5,610 nt of DNA, taken from assembly GCA_030151135.1 (NCBI GenBank), contig JASLEQ010000114.1, positions 1 to 5,610 of the forward strand. Reading direction: 5' to 3'. A model generated the notes under the pieces. That model saw only the letters and a program-made list of their open reading frames with translations, ran no database searches and was not told where the DNA came from. The stretch's first letter is position 1. Every line of letters starts with the position of its first letter. The position numbers and the translations under genes were made by a program. Positions 1-5,610 of this stretch are shown in pieces. Source of the DNA: Candidatus Sulfotelmatobacter sp. (GTDB lineage: Bacteria; Acidobacteriota; Terriglobia; Terriglobales; SbA1).

Positions 1-5
1 CTTGA

Positions 6-1340
6 GTGCTCCTCACCATCGAAAAAATGATTTATGGCGGCGATGGCATCGCCCGCCTTCCCGCTGATGAACGTGGCCGCGGCAAAGCCGCTTTCCTTCC
101 TTTTGTTCTTGCTGGCGAAACAGTTGAAGCGACGATCGTTGAACAGAAACCGGGATTTGTCCGCGCGAGTCCGGATTCGATTGTCCAGGCATCGAGGCAC
201 CGGGTCGAGCCCGGGTGCCCGTACTTCGCCTCATGTGGCGGCTGCCATTACCAGCACGCGGCATACGAGCATCAACTGGAGATCAAGAAAGATATTCTGA
301 AGGAAACGCTGCGGCGCACCGCGAAAGTGGAGTTGCCAGTCGAAATCGAAGTGCATCCATCGCCCCCGTGGAATTTTCGAAATCGCTCCCGCCTCCAGGT
401 AGAAACCACGCCGGATTTCAAGGCAGGTTATTTCAAAATGGGGACGCACGAACTACTCGCGGTAGAACAATGCCCCATCAGTTCACCTTTAATCAATCGC
501 GGGATCGCAATTCTGTGGCAAAGCGGTCGTGCGGGGAAGGTGCCGAATGGCGTTCGCGAAGTCGAATTGGTGGTGAACGCTGAAGATCGCGAAATGATGA
601 TCGAGGTCTCGATGTCAGCGGAGGCACGGCGCGCTGCGGTTCGAACATGGGCTGAAGAGTTGCGCGCCTCTATGACAGAAATCAGCGGAATTATAGTTTT
701 TCGCGATGCCACGAATGGTAAAAGCCGCACACAAGAGAAACTTCTTACCTCTGGAATGGATTACATCACGTACAGAACTCAGCGAGCCTCCTATCGGGTA
801 AGCGGCGGTTCATTCTTCCAAACGAACCGTTATCTGACGGATGAACTGGTGAAAATCGTTACGCGAAACCAGGGCGGCGACTCCGCACTGGATCTTTACG
901 CTGGCGTAGGGCTTTTTTCCACAGCACTGGCTTGTGACATTCGTCACATCGTTTCTGTCGAGTCGTCACAGACATCCACAGCCGACCTTGCCTACAATTT
1001 GCCTTCGAACGGGAAAGCTGTACAGGCCACGACCGAACAGTATTTGTCCGGCCTGAACAATTCGGGACGGTCCGGGAAAGGCACAGTATTACCTCATACT
1101 TTTCATAAGCCGGACCTGGCGGTGGTGGACCCGCCCCGAAGTGGCCTGGGAGAACGCGTGGCGCAGATGCTCGCGACCTTGGGTGCGCCACGCGTGGTTT
1201 ATGTTTCTTGCGATCCGGTAACGCTGGCTCGTGACCTTGTCATCTTGCTGGGATCGGGCTACCACATCGAGCAGATGCATCTGGTCGATCTCTTCCCTCA
1301 GACGTTCCATCTGGAGAGCGTCGTGCATCTCGCGCGCTGA
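6..1340 (+). CDS. rlmD: TrmA/RumA-family 23S rRNA (uracil-5-)-methyltransferase, RlmD-like
   Basis: This 444-residue cytosolic enzyme would transfer a methyl group from AdoMet to C5 of a uridine in structured RNA. Residues 2-55 (IEKMIYGGDGIAR and following) form a TRAM RNA-binding domain. Cys71, Cys77, Cys80 and Cys156 match the four ligands of the RumA 4Fe-4S cluster in spacing. The methyltransferase domain shows FFQTN (270-274), the AdoMet loop DLYAGVGLF (296-304) with acidic Glu319, DPPRSG (375-380), the nucleophile Cys402 in VSCDP and the general base Glu437 in FPQTFHLE. Length matches E. coli RumA (433). The start is GTG at 6, because TGA at 3-5 is in frame directly before it; ATG at 27 would cut into the TRAM domain. 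Any ribosome binding site lies outside the window. The family is certain, but the target base (23S U1939, U747, or tRNA U54) cannot be told from sequence alone, so the symbol is the best guess within the family. Confidence 0.93.
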   Translation: MLLTIEKMIYGGDGIARLPADERGRGKAAFLPFVLAGETVEATIVEQKPGFVRASPDSIVQASRHRVEPGCPYFASCGGCHYQHAAYEHQLEIKKDILKETLRRTAKVELPVEIEVHPSPPWNFRNRSRLQVETTPDFKAGYFKMGTHELLAVEQCPISSPLINRGIAILWQSGRAGKVPNGVREVELVVNAEDREMMIEVSMSAEARRAAVRTWAEELRASMTEISGIIVFRDATNGKSRTQEKLLTSGMDYITYRTQRASYRVSGGSFFQTNRYLTDELVKIVTRNQGGDSALDLYAGVGLFSTALACDIRHIVSVESSQTSTADLAYNLPSNGKAVQATTEQYLSGLNNSGRSGKGTVLPHTFHKPDLAVVDPPRSGLGERVAQMLATLGAPRVVYVSCDPVTLARDLVILLGSGYHIEQMHLVDLFPQTFHLESVVHLAR

Positions 1341-1382
1341 GTAGACCGACGCAGCAAACGATTTACCCGTCGAGAACTTCCC

Positions 1383-3986
1383 ATGATTTCTCCACCGACA
1401 TCGACAGGACCGGCAGCGTTTGTATTCAGGCCTGCGCGTCTGCCGATGCTATGGGCGTCCGTGATTTACAGTCTTGGAATTCTCGCGGGTAGGTATGCGT
1501 GGCGTCCGAATTCGTGGTGGGTGATTGCTGCCGTGGTATTCGGCGCGGCCGCCGCTTACTTTTGCCGTCACCGAACAAATCTCGCGGTGGCTTTGGGTTT
1601 TGCGATTTTCTTTTTCGCGGGCGCCCTCGACATTCAACTGCGAGGCACGGGAACGGGGCTAGACAATAGCATCCTTCGATTCGCTGATCGGCAAGATGTC
1701 ACACTCACGGCGCATGTCATTCGCGACGGTCGCATACGAGAAAGCGAAGCCGGAGACAAAGAAACAATCCAAACCGTCGACCTCGAAGCAGAAGAGATAC
1801 AGACTCCTGAGAGCGAAAACTTCACGCTTCACTCTGGAGTGCGATTGACGATTTATGGGAGGAAGAGCTTCTATGCTCCCGCACTTCGCTACGGGGAGCG
1901 CATCAGGGTCCTCGCCCGGCTCAGGCCTCCAAGGAATTTTCGAAACCCGGGAGCATTCGATTACCGAGACTATCTCGCCGACCGTGGTATTGCGGCGCTC
2001 GGTTCAGCGAAGATCGACGATCTCGAAGAAGTCCCCGGCTTTGCAGGGAACCGGATAGAACTCATGCGCAATCGGGTACATCGGAGCGTGCTTGCGAAGG
2101 TGAGTGAGATCTGGCCGGTGCGACAGGCCGCCCTGATCGATGCCATGATCATCGGCGATGAAGCCTTCATCGATCGCGACACTCGCGTCGATTTCCAAAG
2201 ATCGGGGACCTATCACGTCCTGGTTGTTTCCGGCATGAACGTCAGTATCCTCGCATTTGTGATCTTTTGGAGCATTCGCAGGCTCCGAATTGGCGAGTTT
2301 CCGACAACGCTGGTAACGATCGGGGGCTGCGTGGCTTATGCCTTCATCACCGAAGTCGGTGCTCCAGTCTGGCGAGCAACGCTTATGTGCGCTGTATATC
2401 TCTTGACCCGACTTCTGTACCGCGATCGCGCGATGCTAAATGCACTCGGGACAGCGGCGCTGACTCTGCTGGGCTACGATCCACGTCAGCTCTTCACGGC
2501 CAGCTTTCAGATGACGTTCGTGTGCGTTCTGATTGTGGCTGGAATTGGGATTCCCTTTCTTGAACGAACGTCGCAGCTCTATACGATGGCACTTACGAAC
2601 TGGCAGTCAAAAGATTACGCGACACAGCTCCCGCCGAAGGTGGGGCAGTTCCGGCTCGATCTCCAGCTGATCGGATCACGCGTGGGTCTTTTCCTTGGGA
2701 AGTCCGCGGGAGAGCAAATGATAAGAGGCACAGTTCGGATTGTGCTGGCGGGGACAGAACTTGTATTCGTGTCGGGCGTCATGCAGATCGGTCTCGCGCT
2801 CCCAATGGCCTACTATTTTCATCGAGCGACGACCGTTGGATTGCCAGCCAACCTCGTGGTAGTTCCGGTGATGGAGCTCATGATGCCCGCGGCAATTTCG
2901 GCGCTGGCTCTCGGATATTTCGCGCCATGGGCTGCAAAAATTCCGGCATTCCTGACTACGGGTACACTAGCCGTCATCACCGGGACCGTGCATGGATTAG
3001 ACGGTTTGCGGGTAGCCGATCTGCGCGTGCCGATGCCCTCTATTTTGCTGATCATTTTCGCGGCTACAGCCCTAGTCCTCGCGCTCGGGACCGCTCGCAA
3101 GCGAATGGCTTTCGCCATTTCAGGACTAGCAGCACTGCTCGTTACTTCGATAGCTCTGGCGTTCTGGCATCCACGTCTCCAGGTCCGCAGAGACGCTCTC
3201 GAGGTGACTTCCATGGATGTCGGCGAGGGCGACGCTACGCTGCTGGTGACTCCGGAAGGGCGGACGTTGCTGATCGATGCCGGAGGGCCCATTGGTCCGG
3301 GCGGCTCACAACTGGATTTTGGAGAAGATGTGGTGTCTCCGGCATTGTGGTCACGCGGCATCTCACAGCTCGATGCGGTTGCGATTACGCATGGGCATAG
3401 CGATCATATTGGTGGCATGAGCGCCGTCCTTAAGAACTTCCGTCCCACACAACTCTGGGTCGGATTGCTGCCCCCGAGCGCCGCCCTCGACGACGTGATC
3501 CACACGGCGAATAAGCTCGGGATTCACGTGGTCCGTCACTGGGAAGGAGACGAATTCGACTTTGGCGGGGCACATGTGAGCGTCCTTTTCCCTCCACCGG
3601 ACTGGCCGACGGCTGATAAGCCGCGTAATAACGATTCGATGGTTTTGCGCGTCGCATATGGCGATTCGTCGGTGCTGATGGAAGGGGATGCTGAAAAACA
3701 GGTGGAGCGCCGGATCGCCGCTTTGCATCATCCAGCGGCAACCCTGCTAAAGGTGGGCCATCACGGCAGCGCGAATGCGACCACGCAGGAGCTCATCGAC
3801 TCGACCAAGCCGATGTTTGCAATCATATCCGTCGGCGCGCAGAACTCTTTTGGGCTACCCCGAAGAGAAACTCTGGAGACGCTTTTCGCCGCCGACACGC
3901 GGGTATACCGCACCGACCTGGACGGAGCTGTGACCTTCTATCTGAATGGCCGAAGCGTTACGCCTTCAATCCCGGATCCCCGATAA
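1383..3986 (+). CDS. comEC: ComEC/Rec2 DNA internalization protein (competence channel with metallo-beta-lactamase domain)
   Basis: This 867-residue inner-membrane protein would carry single-stranded DNA into the cytoplasm during natural transformation. Three hydrophobic segments (about 22-40, 43-61, 66-83) precede a soluble N-terminal DUF4131/OB-like region (about 100-215). The Competence domain follows (about 245-540), with YHVLVVSGMN at 277-286, the WRA motif at 330-332, roughly eight membrane segments and a polar insert at about 393-447. Two more membrane segments (about 552-570, 575-594) lead into a metallo-beta-lactamase-like domain (606-855). That domain has MDVGEGDA (611-618), THGHSDH (669-675), GDA (768-770) and VGHHGS (791-796), so the probable metal ligands are retained and it may be the nuclease that degrades the non-transported strand. 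ATG at 1383 is the first start in the frame after the TGA at 1338-1340; only a weak GAGA lies 7 bases upstream. The 42-base gap suggests co-transcription with the methyltransferase. No other competence genes are in the window. Confidence 0.95.
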   Translation: MISPPTSTGPAAFVFRPARLPMLWASVIYSLGILAGRYAWRPNSWWVIAAVVFGAAAAYFCRHRTNLAVALGFAIFFFAGALDIQLRGTGTGLDNSILRFADRQDVTLTAHVIRDGRIRESEAGDKETIQTVDLEAEEIQTPESENFTLHSGVRLTIYGRKSFYAPALRYGERIRVLARLRPPRNFRNPGAFDYRDYLADRGIAALGSAKIDDLEEVPGFAGNRIELMRNRVHRSVLAKVSEIWPVRQAALIDAMIIGDEAFIDRDTRVDFQRSGTYHVLVVSGMNVSILAFVIFWSIRRLRIGEFPTTLVTIGGCVAYAFITEVGAPVWRATLMCAVYLLTRLLYRDRAMLNALGTAALTLLGYDPRQLFTASFQMTFVCVLIVAGIGIPFLERTSQLYTMALTNWQSKDYATQLPPKVGQFRLDLQLIGSRVGLFLGKSAGEQMIRGTVRIVLAGTELVFVSGVMQIGLALPMAYYFHRATTVGLPANLVVVPVMELMMPAAISALALGYFAPWAAKIPAFLTTGTLAVITGTVHGLDGLRVADLRVPMPSILLIIFAATALVLALGTARKRMAFAISGLAALLVTSIALAFWHPRLQVRRDALEVTSMDVGEGDATLLVTPEGRTLLIDAGGPIGPGGSQLDFGEDVVSPALWSRGISQLDAVAITHGHSDHIGGMSAVLKNFRPTQLWVGLLPPSAALDDVIHTANKLGIHVVRHWEGDEFDFGGAHVSVLFPPPDWPTADKPRNNDSMVLRVAYGDSSVLMEGDAEKQVERRIAALHHPAATLLKVGHHGSANATTQELIDSTKPMFAIISVGAQNSFGLPRRETLETLFAADTRVYRTDLDGAVTFYLNGRSVTPSIPDPR

Positions 3987-4284
3987 CGTCGATCTCAGCG
4001 GTTTCATCATCATCCGGTGATGGCGGAAGCTCCTGGTGTTCTGCGATCACCTTGCGGGCCGCTTCGGCGTCCTCTTCGCGCACCAGGATGATCATCCCGC
4101 CCAGCCCTGGAAACGTGTCCTGGACCATCGACGCCGCGGTCAAGTCGCTGTCGATTCCGGCTGACTCAAGCAGGCCTTTTACGATGATGGCCTCCGATTC
4201 CTGCTCAGAGTCAAATACTTTAACGAGTTTTTCGTTCGGATCAGGCCGGGGACTGGTGTTTGACGCCGGGTTGAAATCTGCCAT
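3958..4284 (-). CDS. DUF2007 domain protein (putative signal-transducing protein family)
   Basis: This is a small cytosolic protein of 108 residues with no signal peptide or membrane segment. Residues about 19-82 (KLVKVFDSEQESEAIIVKGLLESAGI..., shown in part) carry the DUF2007 pattern: a first strand, then a helix rich in Glu/Ala ending in LESAGI, then a second strand pair (GGMIILVREEDAEAARKVI, 62-80). The N-terminus is Pro/Asn-rich and the tail (86-108) is acidic with an Asp-Asp-Asp run; both are probably disordered. The biochemical function of the family is not established. The frame is open up to an ATG at 4422, but I place the start at 4284: it has AGGGAGG just upstream, and the extra 46 residues are Cys/Arg-rich and unlike the family. 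The gene converges with comEC and its last 29 bases overlap it. It is divergent from the gene at 4547. Confidence 0.85.
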   Translation of the reverse strand: MADFNPASNTSPRPDPNEKLVKVFDSEQESEAIIVKGLLESAGIDSDLTAASMVQDTFPGLGGMIILVREEDAEAARKVIAEHQELPPSPDDDETAEIDVIGDPGLKA

Positions 4285-4288
4285 CGTG

Positions 4289-4295
4289 CCTCCCT
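4289..4295 (-). promoter_or_regulatory. Shine-Dalgarno site fixing the DUF2007 start
   Basis: On the minus strand the sequence reads AGGGAGG followed by CACG and ATG. This is a strong match to the anti-Shine-Dalgarno sequence, with a 4-base spacer from GGAGG. It decides for the start at 4284 over the longer open frame starting at 4422. Confidence 0.8.
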
Positions 4296-4331
4296 GTGAA
4301 TTCGGCCGCTCGTCCGCATCGCGCCCTGATG

Positions 4332-4337
4332 ATTCTA
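4332..4337 (-). promoter_or_regulatory. Possible -10 hexamer for the DUF2007 gene
   Basis: The minus strand carries TAGAAT, five of six bases of the sigma-70 -10 consensus, about 48 bases upstream of the start codon at 4284. No good -35 hexamer lies 16-18 bases further upstream (GCAAAG at 17 bases), so this is only a weak candidate. Confidence 0.25.
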
Positions 4338-4444
4338 CTCTCCCAAGCCAAGGGCTTTGCGAGCAGCACCCCAACTGGATGCCACATTTGCGCTGCAGGT
4401 TGTGACAGCGGCGGATTGGCACCGGTACAGAGACCGGAGGACAC

Positions 4445-4474
4445 CTTTCAGCATTGCTTTCTTTTTTCTTTCAG
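4445..4474. repeat. Direct repeat CTTTCAG x2 flanking a pyrimidine tract
   Basis: CTTTCAG occurs at 4445-4451 and again at 4468-4474, 23 bases start to start, which is about two helical turns. Between and overlapping them is an uninterrupted 16-base pyrimidine run at 4457-4472. The arrangement overlaps the weak promoter proposed for the gene at 4547 and could be a pair of operator half-sites, but repeats of seven bases also arise by chance. Confidence 0.3.
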
Positions 4475-4481
4475 GCAGAAT
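4454..4481 (+). promoter_or_regulatory. Weak candidate promoter for the small gene at 4547
   Basis: TTGCTT (4454-4459) and CAGAAT (4476-4481) are separated by 16 bases and match the -35 and -10 consensus at three and four of six bases. Transcription would begin near A4488, giving a leader of about 59 bases that starts almost exactly at the base of the hairpin at 4492-4508. This is inference from weak matches. Confidence 0.25.
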
Positions 4482-4491
4482 GGCCGTAAAG

Positions 4492-4508
4492 CCCGGCGCA
4501 ACGCCGGG
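4492..4508 (+). other. Strong GC stem-loop in the leader of the small gene
   Basis: CCCGGCG, a CAA loop, and CGCCGGG form a perfect 7-base-pair stem with a 3-base loop. Two more A-T pairs (4489-4490 with 4510-4511) can stack beyond a single G-G mismatch. It ends 38 bases before the ATG at 4547 and is not followed by a T-run on the plus strand, so it does not look like a terminator in that direction. On the minus strand it is followed by CTTTA, a poor U-tract. It could be a 5'-end stabilising hairpin, a weak minus-strand terminator for read-through from the FAH gene, or a dispersed palindromic repeat. Confidence 0.6.
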
Positions 4509-4535
4509 GTTCGGGTGAACATCCAACAGGGTGGC

Positions 4536-4542
4536 AAGGGGA
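4536..4542 (+). promoter_or_regulatory. Shine-Dalgarno site for the small gene at 4547
   Basis: AAGGGGA lies just before ATG 4547, with five bases between the last G and the start codon. It supports both the start choice and the view that this short frame is translated. Confidence 0.7.
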
Positions 4543-4546
4543 AACT

Positions 4547-4840
4547 ATGAACATCTCGCAGCGCCCCAGAAATGAAGGCGGATTCCCGCATGGAGACGAA
4601 GATCTGGGTCACGAACGCGAAGAGGAAGCGCGGAAAATCCGCCGTTTACAAGTGATGATCAGCATGGTGATGTCCGTAATCGGCCAGGATCCTAACCTGA
4701 CCGTTGAGGAAGCGTCAGAACTAGCAGCTGGAGCGAAACGGGCCGCGCTTGCCATGTTTCCTGACAAGGAACTCACATTTGACTTAATCTACCGTCCGCG
4801 TTTGCAGCGGCTGATCCGGGAGCGATTCCGCTTGCAATGA
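4547..4840 (+). CDS. Small protein of unknown function (97 aa)
   Basis: I do not recognise a named family. The first 26 residues are polar and Gly/Glu/Asp-rich, and probably flexible. Residues about 22-46 look like a helix that is strongly charged at first (EREEEARKIRRLQ) and then Met/Val/Ile-rich (VMISMVMSVIG, 36-46). After DPNLTVEE (48-55) a second helix (about 53-70, Ala-rich) follows, and the C-terminus (83-97) is basic with RPRLQRLIRERFRLQ. There is no signal peptide, and the hydrophobic patch at 36-46 is too short for a membrane span, so a cytosolic helical protein is likely, possibly oligomeric or nucleic-acid-binding because of its basic tail (inference). Coding is supported by the ribosome binding site, by the fact that the frame fills the space up to one base before the convergent FAH stop, and by the regular helix-forming composition. 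It is divergent from the DUF2007 gene. Confidence 0.75.
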   Translation: MNISQRPRNEGGFPHGDEDLGHEREEEARKIRRLQVMISMVMSVIGQDPNLTVEEASELAAGAKRAALAMFPDKELTFDLIYRPRLQRLIRERFRLQ

Positions 4841-4841
4841 C

Positions 4842-5610
4842 TCATTCATCAGCCACTGGATTCCGCAAAGTGCCGATCCCCTCGATGCTTACTTCCATCT
4901 GATCGCCAGCAACAACCGGACCTACGCCTGACGGAGTTCCGGTCGGAATCAGGTCGCCGGGATAGAGCGTCATTGCCTGAGCGATGTACCGGATCACAGC
5001 ATCGAGATTGAAGATGAAATCCCGGGTGTTGCCGTCCTGACGGGTCTCCCCATTGACTTTGGTCCTAATGGCGACGCCGGCCCAAGGATCAACCTCATCC
5101 GTAACGATTGGTCCCACAGGGCAGAACGTGTCGAAGCCCTTGGCGCGCGACCATTGGCCATCTGTTTTCTGCAAGTCCCGCGCGGTGACGTCATTCACAC
5201 ATGTATAGCCCAGAATATATTGGCGAATATCGGCATCGACCGGCGGCTGGTAGCAGGTCTTGGCAATCACAACTCCGAGTTCGCCTTCATAGTCCACGCG
5301 CTGGGAAAGTTTGGGGCGGCGAACTGTGGCTCCAGTAGAGAGGAGCGAGGAGGTGGCTTTCAAGAAGATTAAAGGTTCCTTCGGAACTTCATTGCCAAGT
5401 TCAGCAGCATGCTCGCGATAATTTCGCCCGACGCATACTATCTTGGATGGCCGCACCGGCGGCAAGAGTACGGCTTCGTCAAGGGCAATAGGATCAATTC
5501 GGCGGGAACGCAGGCTTTCGACGTCACCATCAGCTTCCTCAGGTGGCGTAAGCAGAATCCGCACAATCGCACTCCGTCCACCGGTGGACTCTACCAGGCC
5601 ATAGTGGCTT
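4842..5610 (-). CDS. Fumarylacetoacetate hydrolase (FAH) family protein, 5' end beyond the window
   Basis: This is a cytosolic, metal-dependent enzyme of the FAH fold, acting on C-C bonds of beta-keto or 2-oxo acids (acylpyruvate hydrolase, oxaloacetate decarboxylase, or hydroxyhepta-dienedioate isomerase type). Numbering from the GTG at 5564: KIVCVGRNY (41-49) precedes His52 and Glu55, spaced like the His-Glu dyad of FAHD1; DYEGELG (91-97) supplies metal ligands Glu93 and Glu95; NDVTARDLQ (124-132) supplies Asp125 and Gln132; KGFDTFCPVGP (142-152) supplies Lys142; the family signature GDLIPTGTPSGVGP is at 203-216. All expected active-site residues are present. The frame stays open through 15 further codons to the right edge and includes HYGLVE, which resembles the family's usual N-terminal strand, so I treat the gene as 5'-partial. 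The GTG at 5564 does have a GGAG seven bases upstream and remains the alternative start. The exact substrate cannot be assigned. Confidence 0.9.
   Translation of the reverse strand, partial: SHYGLVESTGGRSAIVRILLTPPEEADGDVESLRSRRIDPIALDEAVLLPPVRPSKIVCVGRNYREHAAELGNEVPKEPLIFLKATSSLLSTGATVRRPKLSQRVDYEGELGVVIAKTCYQPPVDADIRQYILGYTCVNDVTARDLQKTDGQWSRAKGFDTFCPVGPIVTDEVDPWAGVAIRTKVNGETRQDGNTRDFIFNLDAVIRYIAQAMTLYPGDLIPTGTPSGVGPVVAGDQMEVSIEGIGTLRNPVADE

Noticed and set aside
2819..3361. A 180-residue open frame on the minus strand inside comEC
   Set aside because: It lies wholly opposite the channel and metallo-beta-lactamase coding region, has a Ser/Thr/Arg-rich composition typical of antisense frames in GC-rich genes, and shows no recognisable domain or ribosome binding site.
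3363..3741. Two overlapping minus-strand frames opposite the metallo-beta-lactamase domain
   Set aside because: Both are shadows of strongly conserved comEC codons, including the THGHSDH region, and their translations resemble no protein family.
4005..4022. CATCA...TGATG inverted repeat near the comEC end, considered as a terminator
   Set aside because: It is the codon run for three consecutive Asp residues in the DUF2007 tail, forms only a weak A/T-rich stem and has no T-tract.
4422..4437. CCGGT-ACAGAG-ACCGG hairpin followed by a T-rich tract, considered as an intrinsic terminator
   Set aside because: The stem is only five base pairs, the T-rich tract starts about 20 bases further on, and no plus-strand gene ends just upstream.
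4285..4546. A tRNA, riboswitch or other structured RNA in the divergent intergenic region
   Set aside because: I found no cloverleaf, T-loop consensus or known aptamer core on either strand; only the short hairpins noted above are visible.
1..5610. Defence island, mobile element, CRISPR array or biosynthetic cluster
   Set aside because: No transposase, integrase, repeat-spacer array, toxin-antitoxin pair or defence domain is encoded, and all recognised genes are common chromosomal families with similar base composition.

Overview
The window reads as an ordinary stretch of bacterial chromosome with a moderately high G+C content. It is densely packed with five protein-coding genes and shows no mobile element, CRISPR array, tRNA or rRNA. 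The protein sequences, in particular the ComEC variant with a Ser-Gly-Met-Asn motif and the short DUF2007 protein beside a fumarylacetoacetase-fold enzyme, look most like Acidobacteriota (Terriglobia/Koribacter-like). That assignment comes from recognising family style and not from a database search.

Layout: (1) 6-1340 (+), a complete TrmA/RumA-family RNA 5-methyluridine methyltransferase (RlmD-like) with its iron-sulfur cysteines, AdoMet site and catalytic Cys/Glu all present. (2) 1383-3986 (+), a complete ComEC/Rec2 DNA-uptake channel of 867 residues, 42 bases downstream and probably co-transcribed. (3) 3958-4284 (-), a 108-residue DUF2007 protein that converges on comEC with a 29-base tail-to-tail coding overlap. 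(4) 4285-4546, a 262-base divergent intergenic region with weak promoter-like hexamers in both directions, a 16-base pyrimidine tract, a CTTTCAG direct repeat and a strong GC hairpin. (5) 4547-4840 (+), a 97-residue protein of unknown function. (6) 4842-5610 (-), a fumarylacetoacetate hydrolase (FAH) family enzyme whose 3' end lies one base from the small gene and whose 5' end runs off the right edge of the window.

The genes do not form an obvious pathway. The first two are probably one transcription unit; the methyltransferase acts on stable RNA and ComEC moves DNA across the inner membrane, and their adjacency need not be functional. The DUF2007 gene and the small unknown gene are divergent and share one upstream region. 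Both convergent junctions lack room for a terminator between the coding sequences, so overlapping antisense transcription is expected there. I see no convincing undescribed system. The points most worth a second look are the unknown 97-residue protein with its leader hairpin, the overlapping convergent junctions, and two gene starts that differ from the longest or most obvious open frame.
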